The notes: generated by a model not told the origin, from the sequence alone. A stretch of DNA of 64,000 nucleotides from Lachnospiraceae bacterium (GCA_017442865.1 JAFRXK010000067.1:25487-89486), one strand, 5' to 3'. Shown: positions 1 through 9,725, numbered from the stretch's first letter. Program-made: numbers and translations.

Positions 1-807
1 GGTAACAACGTAATAGCTTCCGAAGTTGTCCATAAACTTTCTCTGATTCTGTATGTCCATATCATACAGCTGAAGTGTAACGTTGACTGTGATTCCCATC
101 ATCTCAAAATTCTCAATGACTTCTTTCATGGACGCCCCTGTCTGATAAGGCACATTTATAAAAATCTCATCTACTGCATTCAGTCTGGCGTATTCATACA
201 TATTGTGGTAATTTGCCACCACCGGAACGCCGCAGCACTCCCAGTTAATCTTTGAGGAATCCAACAGTACTATACCGCTGAAGCGATACTCCCACTTGTT
301 GCTGTTTTTAAGATTCTTAATAACCTTTTCAATTCTGTCAGTTGTCGAAATTATCAACAGCTCCTTGGCTCCGGCTTTGCCGTTTTTCAATTTAGTAATA
401 ACAATTTTTTTATAAATTGTTCTCATAATTATTGAAAGAATAAACTGTATAACCAAAAAGAGCAGAATTGACAATCTTGAATAATTTGTTTTTGATCCCA
501 TCATAAACATCAAAACAGCAATCGCAATTACAAACATCAGCGTTGTCTTGGTGACAACTCCGACCTCCTCATAAAAATCTCTTTTAAATAACCGCTTTTT
601 ATTATTAAAAAGCATCTTTGTCAGTATATATACAAGACAAAGCAAAAAAATAAAAATTGATACCGGAACCGGATATCCGCTCTTTGTCTTTGAATTCTTA
701 ATCAAATCCATAGCAATATAATCGGCTGCAATGGCTGAAAAAGCAATTCCGATAATATCAAATATTCTTATCAAAACTCTTTGTGTTTCAATTATATTTC
801 TCTTCAC
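1..807 (-). CDS. exopolysaccharide polyprenyl glycosylphosphotransferase, N-terminal part (truncated by window edge)
   Basis: Only the first 269 codons are present; the frame stays open to base 1 and the C-terminal catalytic sugar-transferase domain lies outside the window. The visible part has four hydrophobic segments (about residues 13-36, 49-66, 87-104, 111-128). A Rossmann-like stretch follows from about residue 148 (KELLIISTTDRIEKVI), typical of the CoA-binding-like domain in WbaP/Cps2E-type enzymes. These enzymes load the first sugar phosphate onto undecaprenyl phosphate at the membrane. I chose the GTG start because GAGAGG lies 9 bases upstream; no ATG is in frame nearby. Its place after cpsBCD-like genes supports a role in capsule or exopolysaccharide initiation. 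The sugar is unknown. Confidence 0.8.
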   Translation of the reverse strand, partial: MKRNIIETQRVLIRIFDIIGIAFSAIAADYIAMDLIKNSKTKSGYPVPVSIFIFLLCLVYILTKMLFNNKKRLFKRDFYEEVGVVTKTTLMFVIAIAVLMFMMGSKTNYSRLSILLFLVIQFILSIIMRTIYKKIVITKLKNGKAGAKELLIISTTDRIEKVIKNLKNSNKWEYRFSGIVLLDSSKINWECCGVPVVANYHNMYEYARLNAVDEIFINVPYQTGASMKEVIENFEMMGITVNVTLQLYDMDIQNQRKFMDNFGSYYVVT

Positions 808-912
808 CCAAGTGACCCTCTCTTTGTATACCAATACAATCTCATAATCTGCAATGTATAAAAAGTCCAAACCGTGGAATAATAATATTAACATGTTATT
901 ATGAGGTGTATA

Positions 913-996
913 ATGTTAACGTTTTTTATTGGTTTAATTCTAGGAACAATCATAGGAGTAGTTTTAATGTGTCTTCTTCAAATATCAAGGCACTGA
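913..996 (+). CDS. DUF3789 family membrane microprotein (27 aa)
   Basis: A 27-residue ORF starting MLTFFIGLILGTIIGVVLMC is almost entirely one hydrophobic helix. It matches the pattern I know for DUF3789, a family of about 25-35 residue single-span proteins in Firmicutes with no known function. The ATG has TGAGGTG 4-10 bases upstream. It is the only plus-strand gene in this part of the polysaccharide locus and is divergent or antisense to its neighbours. DUF3789 genes often sit in variable regions (general knowledge). Confidence 0.7.
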   Translation: MLTFFIGLILGTIIGVVLMCLLQISRH

Positions 997-999
997 TAT

Positions 1000-1161
1000 T
1001 CACTTTTTGGCTTTCTTGCTGTCTTTTTTATTAAGCTCATGAAGAAGGACAAAGCCGATGCTGAATATACACAGGCAAAGCTGAATCAGCGCAGAAATTT
1101 TGTCTTTTTCAGGAGTAAAGCTCTTTGCCTTGTTTTTGATTTCATCAATATCTAAATCCAT
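1000..1161 (-). CDS. small hypothetical protein with one hydrophobic segment (53 aa)
   Basis: A 53-codon ORF starts MDLDIDEIKNKAKSF and contains a Cys-bearing hydrophobic stretch (LIQLCLCIFSIGFVLL, about residues 25-41), then a lysine-rich tail, so it is probably a tail-anchored small membrane protein. AGGATGG lies upstream of the ATG. A candidate promoter, TTGAAT-N18-TAGAAT, lies about 40-70 bases upstream. It converges with the DUF3789 ORF, the stops being 3 bases apart. I do not recognise the family. Confidence 0.55.
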   Translation of the reverse strand: MDLDIDEIKNKAKSFTPEKDKISALIQLCLCIFSIGFVLLHELNKKDSKKAKK

Positions 1162-1333
1162 AAGTACACCATCCTCATATGTATAAGAATTTCTTATGTA
1201 TTATTCTATCATAACAGGCGGACTATATTCAATAACAAATTTAACGCAGACTTCAAATGTTTAGCATTGATGTCTGCGTATAAATCCGTTATAACATACT
1301 TTGCATGCCGCCATTTGCTGTCAAACAGTTAAG

Positions 1334-2083
1334 CTATTCTACAACCAGTGTCAGCACTTCACGATTTGACCTGTTGCCGTCAGTATCTACTACAAAATAG
1401 ATTACCTCATATGTCCCGGCAACACCCGTATCATATCCTCCATCCAATCTGATTCTTCTGTTTAATGTCTCAGAATCATCTTTATCATCTGTTATATCGT
1501 CAATATAGTTTAAATAATTAAAACGTGTGCCAACAGGTATATTTACATTATGAGTAGTAAGAGTAATTACCGGCGCCTCAGATGCCGTACCTGCATCTGC
1601 CGGCTCCTGCGTCTCAACCTCTACAGGCTGCGCCTCAGTCTCCACAGGCTGTTCCTGCGTCTCATTTTCTGCAGACTGTGTAACTATCTCCTGCTCTTCA
1701 GGCAATGACTGTTCATCACCCTCTGTTGTCTCTACACTCTCCAAAGCACCTGAATCCTCGGCTGTTTTTTTCACGGAAGCGGTCGCAATAGCGATATTGC
1801 CGGCATCATCCTTTGCCATATACTTTATCCTGTATACGTTATCGCTTAACAGAATAATATCAGTAAGCACCACCTCAACATTTTCTGTTTTATTATCTAA
1901 TGCCGAAGCTGCCTTTAAAACTGCTTCCCTGTCATTCAAATCACACTGCTCAAGATACTTTTCATCAATACTTATTACCGGCTTCTGTCTGTCTGACATA
2001 AAATACATATATACGACCGCAGCCCCCAGCAATAACAACAATAATATAAGAAATGATATTAATAAATTACTTGTTTTTCTCAT
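1334..2083 (-). CDS. membrane-anchored protein with C-terminal bacterial Ig-like (DUF5011-type) domain
   Basis: 249 residues. A transmembrane anchor lies at about residues 8-28, followed by an extracytoplasmic region. Residues about 110-165 are an acidic E/T/Q/P-rich linker with repeated ETQE/PVET units. The last 80 residues (from APVITL through GVAGTYEVIYFVVDTDGNRS) have the pattern of DUF5011/Cry22-like Ig folds. The start lies 3 bases after the cpsD-like stop, so translation is probably coupled. Lying in a polysaccharide operon, it may be a surface or assembly partner of the export machinery; that role is inference. The linker composition suggests a flexible wall spacer. Confidence 0.7.
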   Translation of the reverse strand: MRKTSNLLISFLILLLLLLGAAVVYMYFMSDRQKPVISIDEKYLEQCDLNDREAVLKAASALDNKTENVEVVLTDIILLSDNVYRIKYMAKDDAGNIAIATASVKKTAEDSGALESVETTEGDEQSLPEEQEIVTQSAENETQEQPVETEAQPVEVETQEPADAGTASEAPVITLTTHNVNIPVGTRFNYLNYIDDITDDKDDSETLNRRIRLDGGYDTGVAGTYEVIYFVVDTDGNRSNREVLTLVVE

Positions 2084-2086
2084 GGC

Positions 2087-2806
2087 TTAATCTTCTATCT
2101 CTTCATTGCTATAATAATTTTTTGTTCTTTTATAACCGTAATAGCTTGTTCCATAATAACCTGAATAATATTTTCTCTTTGTTGTCTGAACCTTATTAAG
2201 TACTACACCAAGAATTCTGCAGTTTGTCTTTTCAAGCTGCTTTTTAGTCTCCTTTGCAAACTTAAAGCTTATATCCCCTGCTCCGATAACCATAATAACG
2301 CCATCGCAATTTCTTGACACAACCGCACAATCTGCCACACTTCCCATAGGCGGCGTATCAACAATTACATAATCATATTTCTCCTTTAAGGTCTCTATCG
2401 CCTTGGTAAAAAATGTGTTTCCAAGCAATTCGGCAGGATTCGGCGGCTCGATTCCGGCAAAAATCATATCCATATTATCAACATTTGTCGAATAAATTAC
2501 ATCTGACAGCTCATTCTGTCCTGACAAATAATGACTAAAGCCAACTATCTTCTGTCCAACCTTATATCTGGTTTTAACGACAGACTTTCTTAAATCCGCA
2601 TCAATATAAATGACCTTCCTGCCATCCTCCGCAAGAGTCCTTGCAATGTTAATTGAGGTTTCAGTTTTACCTTCGTTAGGCATACAGCTTGTTACTGCAA
2701 TTACCTTAATATCACTGCCGCAAAAGATAATATTGGTTCTCAACGATTTAAATGCTTCTTTATAACCAAAACTGTTTTCTTTAAATATCAGTTCAATATC
2801 CCGCAT
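2087..2806 (-). CDS. cpsD: CpsD/CapB-type tyrosine-protein kinase (BY-kinase)
   Basis: 239 residues. It has a degenerate P-loop, SCMPNEGKTE (about residues 40-49), a Walker A' motif (VIYIDADLRKS, about 66-76) and Walker B (YDYVIVDTPP). The C-terminus is a tyrosine cluster (YYSGYYGTSYYGYK), the autophosphorylation tail of bacterial tyrosine kinases. In this family the soluble kinase is activated by a CpsC-like membrane partner and controls capsule or EPS chain length and export. That partner is the gene just upstream in transcription. A GTG three codons earlier is possible, but GAGAGG is 8 bases from the ATG chosen. Confidence 0.93.
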   Translation of the reverse strand: MRDIELIFKENSFGYKEAFKSLRTNIIFCGSDIKVIAVTSCMPNEGKTETSINIARTLAEDGRKVIYIDADLRKSVVKTRYKVGQKIVGFSHYLSGQNELSDVIYSTNVDNMDMIFAGIEPPNPAELLGNTFFTKAIETLKEKYDYVIVDTPPMGSVADCAVVSRNCDGVIMVIGAGDISFKFAKETKKQLEKTNCRILGVVLNKVQTTKRKYYSGYYGTSYYGYKRTKNYYSNEEIED

Positions 2807-2824
2807 AAATATCACCTCTCGTAC

Positions 2825-3556
2825 TTATGAACTCTTTCTCTTAGATTTCTTCTTTTTCTTCTTTGTATCATTTTCAAAAGGTATAACACCCAGCACGCTT
2901 AAGTCCAATACTTTTTCAACATCCTCAGGTCTCTTAATCGTATCGTCCATAAAATATCTGAGTAAAACAACAGCTAACGCTAACACAAATGCTATTGCCG
3001 CTGCAAGTATCACATTTTTTAATATATTTGGTGAAACCGGTCTGGTATTAATGTTTCCGACGTCCCAAAGCTTTATTTCATTGATATCCATCATATCAGA
3101 ACTTTTTTCCTGAGCAATCTTTACAATCTCATCAACTGTTCTCTTTGCATCATATGGGTCTTTGTCTCTTACTGAAACATAAAGGATTCTTGCGCTGTCA
3201 GCAGTATTTACACTGACTCTTGAACTCAAATCGGAGATAGAGCTGTTAAGTCCTAAAGAATTAACCACTTCCTCAAGTACAATCCTGGTCTTAATCATTT
3301 CTTCAAAGTCATTAGCAAGATTTGAAGCCGACAGTGTATCCTGATATGTTGTTACGCTGTCAGAATTCGCCTTATTAACAATATACACAGATGACTTTGA
3401 CGAATATTCAGGTGTAATCAGATATTTACTTCCTAAAAAAGCAGCTAAAGCACAAATAATGCTTACCAGAATAATCAATGGAAGCTTATCTAGGACAGTA
3501 TAAAATATTTGCTTTAAATCAATTTCCACTTCAAATTCATTGTCATTCTTTCCCAT
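2825..3556 (-). CDS. cpsC: CpsC/YveK-type Wzz chain-length regulator, activator of the tyrosine kinase
   Basis: 243 residues with the Wzz architecture: transmembrane helices at about 29-50 and 181-204 flank an extracytoplasmic domain that contains the Wzz-like stretch YSSKSSVYIVNK. A proline-containing pre-TM2 segment (NTRPVSPNILKNVI) is also present. The short cytoplasmic tail ends in a run of lysines and arginines. In Gram-positive Wzz proteins this tail meets and activates CpsD, encoded 18 bases downstream. AAGGAG precedes the start. It belongs to the cpsB-cpsC-cpsD block and should set polysaccharide chain length. Confidence 0.92.
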   Translation of the reverse strand: MGKNDNEFEVEIDLKQIFYTVLDKLPLIILVSIICALAAFLGSKYLITPEYSSKSSVYIVNKANSDSVTTYQDTLSASNLANDFEEMIKTRIVLEEVVNSLGLNSSISDLSSRVSVNTADSARILYVSVRDKDPYDAKRTVDEIVKIAQEKSSDMMDINEIKLWDVGNINTRPVSPNILKNVILAAAIAFVLALAVVLLRYFMDDTIKRPEDVEKVLDLSVLGVIPFENDTKKKKKKSKRKSS

Positions 3557-3572
3557 GTTGTACTCCTTCTTT

Positions 3573-4295
3573 TTATATATACTCGTTGTTTAACATCTTA
3601 TCCGGATTATAATACATAAGCTTATCTAAATATGATTCCCCATACTTTTTAATAATATAAGAGAATGCCTTATCAAAATTATATGACCTGTTCGTATCAT
3701 TATGGCTGTCGCTTGCCATAAAATGTACAAGTTCATATTTAAGAAGCTTTTTAACAAATTTTCTGACCGGAAATGAGCTTTCACAGATGCCCTCTGCATT
3801 TACCTGAATATATGCCCCTGCTTCAATCAGCTCCTCCACTCTTTCAATGTCTGTCCTGACATTGTCATACCTTTCGATATGCGCAATAATCGGAATATAA
3901 CCTTCCATCACAAAACGGTTGATTCTTTTTTTCAACAGCGTATAATCTATTGACGTGCCAAATTCGACAAGAACGTATCTTGTCTCTGCCATGGTTTTGC
4001 AGACCCCGTCTTTGATATAATCAAATCCATCTTCAGCATAGTAAAGCTCATTGCCAAGAAATATCTTCATGTCAGGAAACATCTCTGCGGCAATACTTTG
4101 TGTAAGCTCAAAAGCACTCTGTCTCTTGCTTAAAGACACACGAAACATTGAAGGTCTGAAATGAGGTGTTGCACATATAGTTCTGATTCCCTGTGCATAC
4201 GCATCCTTTAACATGCTTCTTGTCTGTTTTTCATCTGCTGAGCCGTCATCAATTCCCGGAAGTATATGACTGTGTATATCTATATATCCTAACAT
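3573..4295 (-). CDS. cpsB: CpsB/CapC-type PHP-family tyrosine phosphatase
   Basis: 240 residues in the PHP fold. The metal-binding HSH motif is at the N-terminus (YIDIHSHILPGIDDG, H8 and H10), further histidines lie in ATPHF and IAHIERY, and ASDSH is near the C-terminus. This family dephosphorylates CpsD-type kinases and completes the cpsBCD regulatory set. An upstream ATG would add 17 residues, but AGAGG lies 5 bases before the start chosen and the family normally begins just before the IDIHSH strand. The gene is followed by cpsC after 16 bases. Confidence 0.92.
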   Translation of the reverse strand: MLGYIDIHSHILPGIDDGSADEKQTRSMLKDAYAQGIRTICATPHFRPSMFRVSLSKRQSAFELTQSIAAEMFPDMKIFLGNELYYAEDGFDYIKDGVCKTMAETRYVLVEFGTSIDYTLLKKRINRFVMEGYIPIIAHIERYDNVRTDIERVEELIEAGAYIQVNAEGICESSFPVRKFVKKLLKYELVHFMASDSHNDTNRSYNFDKAFSYIIKKYGESYLDKLMYYNPDKMLNNEYI

Positions 4296-4372
4296 ACCAA
4301 CCTCTTTTATCCAATTTGGCGACAACACATGATATTCTATCATCATATGTTTTCATTGTAAATACTTATTTA

Positions 4373-5272
4373 TTATTTTCTATAATGGTGAATGGCAATC
4401 CTCTTCCTTAGCTTTTTATTTTCAAAAAGAAATGCCATAACAAAATATGCTCCTGCTCTTATAGCATTTATCAATGCCCTGCCGTACATCTTCTCTTTCT
4501 TCATACACTTTGAGATTAACAACAAAATATGAAATTTTGAAGTATAATCGAAATCCTTATTATATTTCTTATAAATGTGGTTATACCCATGTATGGCATT
4601 CTTATAGTTTTTACTTATCTGTTCACCACGGTGAATATAATGAATAAACAAATATTCGGGTACGCCCTTACATTTAAACTGCGTACTGATACGTATCCAC
4701 ATCTCATAATCCTGTCTTGCAGACATGGCTACATCAAACATTCCACACTTCTCAACAGCTTTTCTCGAAATAATCGCCTGAGTTGTTGTGCCGATATAAT
4801 CACCGTAAAGCATATCTTCAAAGCTTATCTCGTCAATAAAATATTTTGACATGTTGTATGGTCTGCTTATCTCTTCACCATCATCCTTAATCTTAACTAA
4901 ATATCCCTTACAGTATACAAGTCCGACCTCGTCATCATCAAAGTATTGCATCTGGCATTCTATTTTATTTTCAAACCAGACATCATCATCATCAAGGAAA
5001 GCAAAATAATCTCCATGTGCCGCCTTAAGTCCGTCATTTCTTGAGATTTGTGCGCCCTTATTGATATCATGCTTCACGTAGATAACCTGAGGATATTTTT
5101 TTAACCCCTCCAGTATCTTTTCTCTGTATAACGTATCTGCGTTATTATCATCAACGATGATAAGCTCTATGGGCTTGTATGTCTGATTAATTACAGAATA
5201 AATGCTTTTTTCAACAACCTCAAAATCTCTGTTATAAGTTGTAATAATAACACTTACTAATCTCTCTGACAA
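4373..5272 (-). CDS. family 2 glycosyltransferase (GT-A fold)
   Basis: 299 residues. The N-terminal GT2 domain starts at SVIITTYNR and shows VDDNN and the metal-binding acidic motif DDDDV near residue 100. A later EMW motif (QDYEMWIRI) is typical of GT2. The C-terminus is basic with a short hydrophobic patch, which may give peripheral membrane association. It probably adds one sugar to the lipid-linked capsule or EPS repeat unit; donor and linkage cannot be read. I prefer the TTG start because GGGAG is 8 bases upstream; an ATG five codons earlier lacks a ribosome site. Confidence 0.87.
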   Translation of the reverse strand: MSERLVSVIITTYNRDFEVVEKSIYSVINQTYKPIELIIVDDNNADTLYREKILEGLKKYPQVIYVKHDINKGAQISRNDGLKAAHGDYFAFLDDDDVWFENKIECQMQYFDDDEVGLVYCKGYLVKIKDDGEEISRPYNMSKYFIDEISFEDMLYGDYIGTTTQAIISRKAVEKCGMFDVAMSARQDYEMWIRISTQFKCKGVPEYLFIHYIHRGEQISKNYKNAIHGYNHIYKKYNKDFDYTSKFHILLLISKCMKKEKMYGRALINAIRAGAYFVMAFLFENKKLRKRIAIHHYRK

Positions 5273-5309
5273 TTTTATGTCTCCCATCAATTATCAATAT
5301 ATAAGAAAA

Positions 5310-6431
5310 CTATTTCTTATATAATTTAAGCGTTTTGTCAACAATTTCATCCCAGCTGAATTTCTTAAGAATATATTCCGTTGTGCCGGTTTTGTTTTCC
5401 TTGACAAGTTCTTCGTTGTGTATCAGTTCTTCAAGCTTTTTCTTCAAATCATCAACATCGCTGTGCTTAAATGTGATGCCCTTTTCCGGTGCAACATTTA
5501 CATTCTCGTAAATATCGCTTATAAGACAGCAGTTGCCATAAGTGTATGCCTCTAAAAGACTCATAGGCATGCCCTCGATATCGCTTGGCAGCACATATAA
5601 ATATGCATTTGAATAAAGCTCATCAAGCTCCTGCCCCTGCACAAAGCCTGTCATGATAACCCTGTCATCCCTTGCGGCCAGCTTTGTAACCTTTTCAACA
5701 TAATCATTGCTGTGGCTGCCGCCTCCGGCAACAACAAGCTTCATATCAGTATCAATATCCCTGAACGCATCCAGCAGATAATGCAGTCCTTTTTCAGGAA
5801 CGAGTCTTGCAAGGAAAAGAATGTAGCTGTCCTTCTCAAGGTCATACTTCTGCTTTATTATATCTGCCTGCCTGTTTACCACTGGATTCGCCCCGTTCGG
5901 TATATAAACAGTCTCTCTTTTGTATGTATCAAGGAAGTACTGCTTTGTATCCTCAGAAAGCACAATAATTTTGTCAGCGAATTTTGCGGCACATTTTTCT
6001 CCGAACATAATAAATTTCTTTGAAAAGCCTTTCCACTTGTCTCTCTTCCAGTCAAGTCCGTGTATCGTAACAACTATATTTTTTCTGAAAAGCCATGGCA
6101 GAAATAAAAACGCACAGATTCCTTCCGTATGAAAATGAATGACATCGCTTCTTCTGAAGGTTGCTGCAATTGTTGCAAAAAATGCATATATTACGGCATT
6201 AAGGCTCTTCAAATTAATCGTCGGAACAGTCTTTATCTTTATGCCCTTATAGGATTTCAGTTTTTCGTGCGTTGTTTCAAATTCCTTGCCAGAAACATGC
6301 TTTCCTGAACGGTTAAATGCATAAACTGTATGTCCCTTCTCTACCATTCTTACGCCAAGCTCTTCAACAACCCTCTCGACGCCGCCTTCTCTCGAAGGTA
6401 TCCTTTTATGTCCTACCATTAAAATCTTCAT
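5310..6431 (-). CDS. family 4 glycosyltransferase (GT-B fold)
   Basis: 373 residues. The N-terminal half carries a glycine-rich acceptor loop (IPSREGGVERVVEEL). The C-terminal half has the GT4 nucleotide-sugar region, including LARLVPEKGLHYLLDA, VVAGGG and the E-x7-E motif region (PSDIEGMPMSLLEAYTYG). It resembles RfaB/PimA-type enzymes, which act at the inner face of the membrane on lipid-linked sugars. GAGAGG is 5 bases from the ATG. It is the first gene of the visible polysaccharide block, 37 bases upstream of the GT2 gene. Confidence 0.9.
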   Translation of the reverse strand: MKILMVGHKRIPSREGGVERVVEELGVRMVEKGHTVYAFNRSGKHVSGKEFETTHEKLKSYKGIKIKTVPTINLKSLNAVIYAFFATIAATFRRSDVIHFHTEGICAFLFLPWLFRKNIVVTIHGLDWKRDKWKGFSKKFIMFGEKCAAKFADKIIVLSEDTKQYFLDTYKRETVYIPNGANPVVNRQADIIKQKYDLEKDSYILFLARLVPEKGLHYLLDAFRDIDTDMKLVVAGGGSHSNDYVEKVTKLAARDDRVIMTGFVQGQELDELYSNAYLYVLPSDIEGMPMSLLEAYTYGNCCLISDIYENVNVAPEKGITFKHSDVDDLKKKLEELIHNEELVKENKTGTTEYILKKFSWDEIVDKTLKLYKK

Positions 6432-6536
6432 AATGACCTCTCAAAACACTTACTCTTGCATCTAAATTATATAAAGTACCGCCGGCAGCTGAACATTAAT
6501 CATAAAATCAAAAAACAAATTCAACCGGATTAATTT

Positions 6537-7460
6537 TTACGGCAGTCTGTTGCCGGCAGCCTTAAATATGCCGTACCAGTCCTCTCTTGACAATTCAACG
6601 TCAGCAGCCTTACTGATATCTTTAATTCTCTTTATATTCATGGTTCCTACTATAGGCTGCATATGTGCAGGATGTCTGAGCAGCCATGCAACTGCCATCG
6701 CTGAATCAGTAATACCATATTTGTCCGCAAGCTCATTTACCTTTTCATTCAGCGTCTTAAATTTATCATTACCGAGGAACGGACCCTCAAAGCAGCCATA
6801 CTGGAACGGAGACCAGTTCTGTATAGTTATATCATTAAGTCTGCAGTAATCAAGCACGCTGTCATCCCTGTCAAGCGCTGCATCATCACCCGTATTAACA
6901 TTAATTCCGTTGCTTATCATGGTTGCGTTTGTAATACTTGTCTGCAGCTGGTCAACAATAATATCCTGCTTTACATACTTTTTAAGAAGCTCAATCTGTG
7001 CAGGCTTGTGATTTGATACTCCGAAATTGTTTACCTTGCCGCTTCTCTCTAATATGTCAAAGGTCTCTGCAACCTCCTCAGGCTCTACAAGCGCATCAGG
7101 TCTGTGAAGGAGTAATACATCAAGATATTCGGTATTAAGTCTCTTTAATATATTGTCTACAGAGTTTAAAATATACTCCTTTGAAAAATCGTACATGCCA
7201 ATGTCGGGACGGATGCCGCATTTTGACTGGATAATAACCTTCTCCCTTACCTCAGGATTCATGTTAATTGCCTCTGCGAAGATTTTCTCACACTCTCCGC
7301 CGCCATAAATATCTGCATGGTCAAAGAAATTAAGACCAAGCTCCATACACGTATCAATATAGCGGGCTGCCTCTTTAATATCAAGTCCGCCCATTCTCAT
7401 GCATCCTATTCCTATTACAGGAACCTTTAAATTGCTGCTTCCCAAATTAATTTGTCTCAT
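6537..7460 (-). CDS. aldo/keto reductase
   Basis: 307 residues forming a complete AKR TIM barrel. The catalytic tetrad is visible as D47 and Y52 (FFDHADIYGGGE), K80 (QSKCG) and H119 (LLLHRPD). The NADPH-binding C-terminal part has PIVGTMNIKRI. It resembles the YdhF group of oxidoreductases, which reduce carbonyls with NADPH; the substrate is not predictable. GAGAGG precedes the ATG. It is transcribed divergently from fbp across a 278-base AT-rich gap and seems to be monocistronic. Confidence 0.93.
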   Translation of the reverse strand: MRQINLGSSNLKVPVIGIGCMRMGGLDIKEAARYIDTCMELGLNFFDHADIYGGGECEKIFAEAINMNPEVREKVIIQSKCGIRPDIGMYDFSKEYILNSVDNILKRLNTEYLDVLLLHRPDALVEPEEVAETFDILERSGKVNNFGVSNHKPAQIELLKKYVKQDIIVDQLQTSITNATMISNGINVNTGDDAALDRDDSVLDYCRLNDITIQNWSPFQYGCFEGPFLGNDKFKTLNEKVNELADKYGITDSAMAVAWLLRHPAHMQPIVGTMNIKRIKDISKAADVELSREDWYGIFKAAGNRLP

Positions 7461-7738
7461 ATCCGGTCCTCTCTATTTAACAATTTTTTGTAGCAAAAAA
7501 GCTTTTTTGGCTTTATGTTTTACATGCAAAGCACCAGTTTACAAACCTCAAAGCATTAAAATACATTTTATTATAACAAGCATATTTAAAACTTTCAACT
7601 TTTATTTTGCCATATACGTATTATCACTTGCAAATACTCATAATTATTATAAAATAAAAGTATGAATAATTAAATTATTGCAGCATTAATACTATTGGCA
7701 GAGCAGCTATATATTATAAAATCAGTAAGGAGAGGCGT

Positions 7739-9694
7739 ATGACAGATATAGAATTAGTATATTTAAAAACACTGGCAAAGCAGCATCCGAACATCGCATC
7801 GGCATGTACGGAGATTATCAATTTACAGTCTATTCTGAATCTTCCAAAGGGCACAGAGCATTTTCTTACCGATATTCACGGGGAGTTTGAGCAGTTCAAC
7901 CATGTGCTTAAAAACGGCTCAGGCTCGGTAAGAAGAAAGATTGACGAGGAGTTTGGCAACACTCTAAGCATAAAGGATAAAAAGAGCCTCGCCACGCTCA
8001 TTTACTACCCGAAGGAGAAGCTTGATATTGTTGAACAGCAGGAGGAGAATATCGAGGACTGGTATAAGATTACGCTGCACCGTCTTGTTCAGATGACCAA
8101 GAGGGTTTCTTCAAAGTACACCCGCTCAAAGGTGCGTAAGGCTCTGCCAAAGGATTTCGCTTATATCATTGAAGAGCTTATCACCGAGAAGGAAGAGGTT
8201 CACGACAAGGAGGCATATTACAACGAAATCATACATACCATCATACGTCTCGGAAGAGCACCCGAATTTATCGTGGCATTAAGCAACCTCATCCAGCGCA
8301 TGGTTATAGACCACCTGCACATTTTAGGTGATATTTATGACAGGGGCACCGGTCCTCATATTATTATTGATACCTTAAAAAACTATCACTCACTGGACAT
8401 CCAGTGGGGCAACCATGACGTTGTCTGGATGGGTGCCGCAAGCGGCAATCTGGCCTGCATTGCAAATGTAATACGTCTGTCGGTTCGTTATGGAAACCTC
8501 GATACCCTTGAGGAGGGCTATGGCATCAATCTTGTACCGCTTGCGACCTTCGCACTTGAACAGTATAAGAATGTGAACTGTGACCTTTTCGGCATAAAAT
8601 ACAGCAGCGATTACAATATGCACGACCTTACGCTTGACACAATGCTTCACAAGGCTATTGCGATTCTACAGTTTAAGCTTGAAGGACAGCTTATAATGCG
8701 CCGTCCGGAATTTGATATGGACAGCCGTCTGCTTCTGGATAAAATCGACTACGAAAAAGGCACGATAACGATTGATGGTGAAGAATATCCTCTGAAAGAT
8801 ACCGACTTTCCTACCATTGATCCGGCTAACCCATACGAGCTTACGCCTGAAGAAAATGATGTGATGGAAAGACTCCGTCAGGCATTTTTAAAGTGTGACA
8901 AGCTTCAGGAGCATGTGCGTTTCCTCTATTCAAAGGGAAGCTTATACAAGGTATACAATTCAAACCTGCTTTATCACGGCTGCGTGCCTTTAGATGAGAA
9001 CGGTGATTTCTGCAAGGTGTCCCTGTTCGGCAAAACCTTCAGCGGAAAGGCTCTCTATGACGAGCTGGAGCGCTATGCCCGAAAAGCATACTTTGCAAAG
9101 GATATATCTGAAAAAGAAAAGGGGCAGGATATCCTCTGGTACCTCTGGACCGGTCATCACTCTCCGGTCTTTGGCAAAAGCAAGATGGCAACCTTTGAAA
9201 GATATTTTTTAGATGATAAGACTACACACAAGGAAATAAAGAACAGCTACTACAAATTCCTTGACAACGAAGAGATTATAAATAAAATACTGACTGAATT
9301 CGGACTTGATACAGTGCATTCGCATATAATAAACGGCCACGTTCCGGTAGAATTAAAAAAGGGCGACTCTCCAATCAAATGCGGCGGCAAGCTTCTTATT
9401 ATTGACGGTGGTTTCTCAAAGGCATATCAGAGCAAGACCGGCATTGCGGGCTACACCCTGGTCTACAATTCACACGGCATGAGCCTTGTGGCGCATGAAC
9501 CTTTCGAGTCTGCCGAGTCAGCCATTAAAAATGAATCAGACATCTTCTCAGAGCATTTTCTTATAGAAACCATGCCAAGAAGAATCCTTGTTGCCGATAC
9601 TGACATAGGTAAGGAATTAAAGATAAGCATTGAAAATCTTGAGGAGCTTTTAAAGGCATACCAGGACGGTATTATTGCTGAGAAGGAATCATAA
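7739..9694 (+). CDS. fbp: fructose-1,6-bisphosphatase, class III
   Basis: 651 residues, the usual length for class III (Firmicutes-type) FBPase, which hydrolyses fructose 1,6-bisphosphate to fructose 6-phosphate in gluconeogenesis. Metallophosphoesterase motifs are visible: DIHGEF (residues 45-50), GDIYDRG, GNHD and, near the C-terminus, IINGHVPVE. AAGGAGAGG lies just before the ATG, and a strong intrinsic terminator follows 30 bases after the stop. It is monocistronic, and this enzyme type is widespread in Clostridia. Confidence 0.97.
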   Translation: MTDIELVYLKTLAKQHPNIASACTEIINLQSILNLPKGTEHFLTDIHGEFEQFNHVLKNGSGSVRRKIDEEFGNTLSIKDKKSLATLIYYPKEKLDIVEQQEENIEDWYKITLHRLVQMTKRVSSKYTRSKVRKALPKDFAYIIEELITEKEEVHDKEAYYNEIIHTIIRLGRAPEFIVALSNLIQRMVIDHLHILGDIYDRGTGPHIIIDTLKNYHSLDIQWGNHDVVWMGAASGNLACIANVIRLSVRYGNLDTLEEGYGINLVPLATFALEQYKNVNCDLFGIKYSSDYNMHDLTLDTMLHKAIAILQFKLEGQLIMRRPEFDMDSRLLLDKIDYEKGTITIDGEEYPLKDTDFPTIDPANPYELTPEENDVMERLRQAFLKCDKLQEHVRFLYSKGSLYKVYNSNLLYHGCVPLDENGDFCKVSLFGKTFSGKALYDELERYARKAYFAKDISEKEKGQDILWYLWTGHHSPVFGKSKMATFERYFLDDKTTHKEIKNSYYKFLDNEEIINKILTEFGLDTVHSHIINGHVPVELKKGDSPIKCGGKLLIIDGGFSKAYQSKTGIAGYTLVYNSHGMSLVAHEPFESAESAIKNESDIFSEHFLIETMPRRILVADTDIGKELKISIENLEELLKAYQDGIIAEKES

Positions 9695-9725
9695 CTCTGT
9701 ATATTTTTAATGACACTAATACGCA

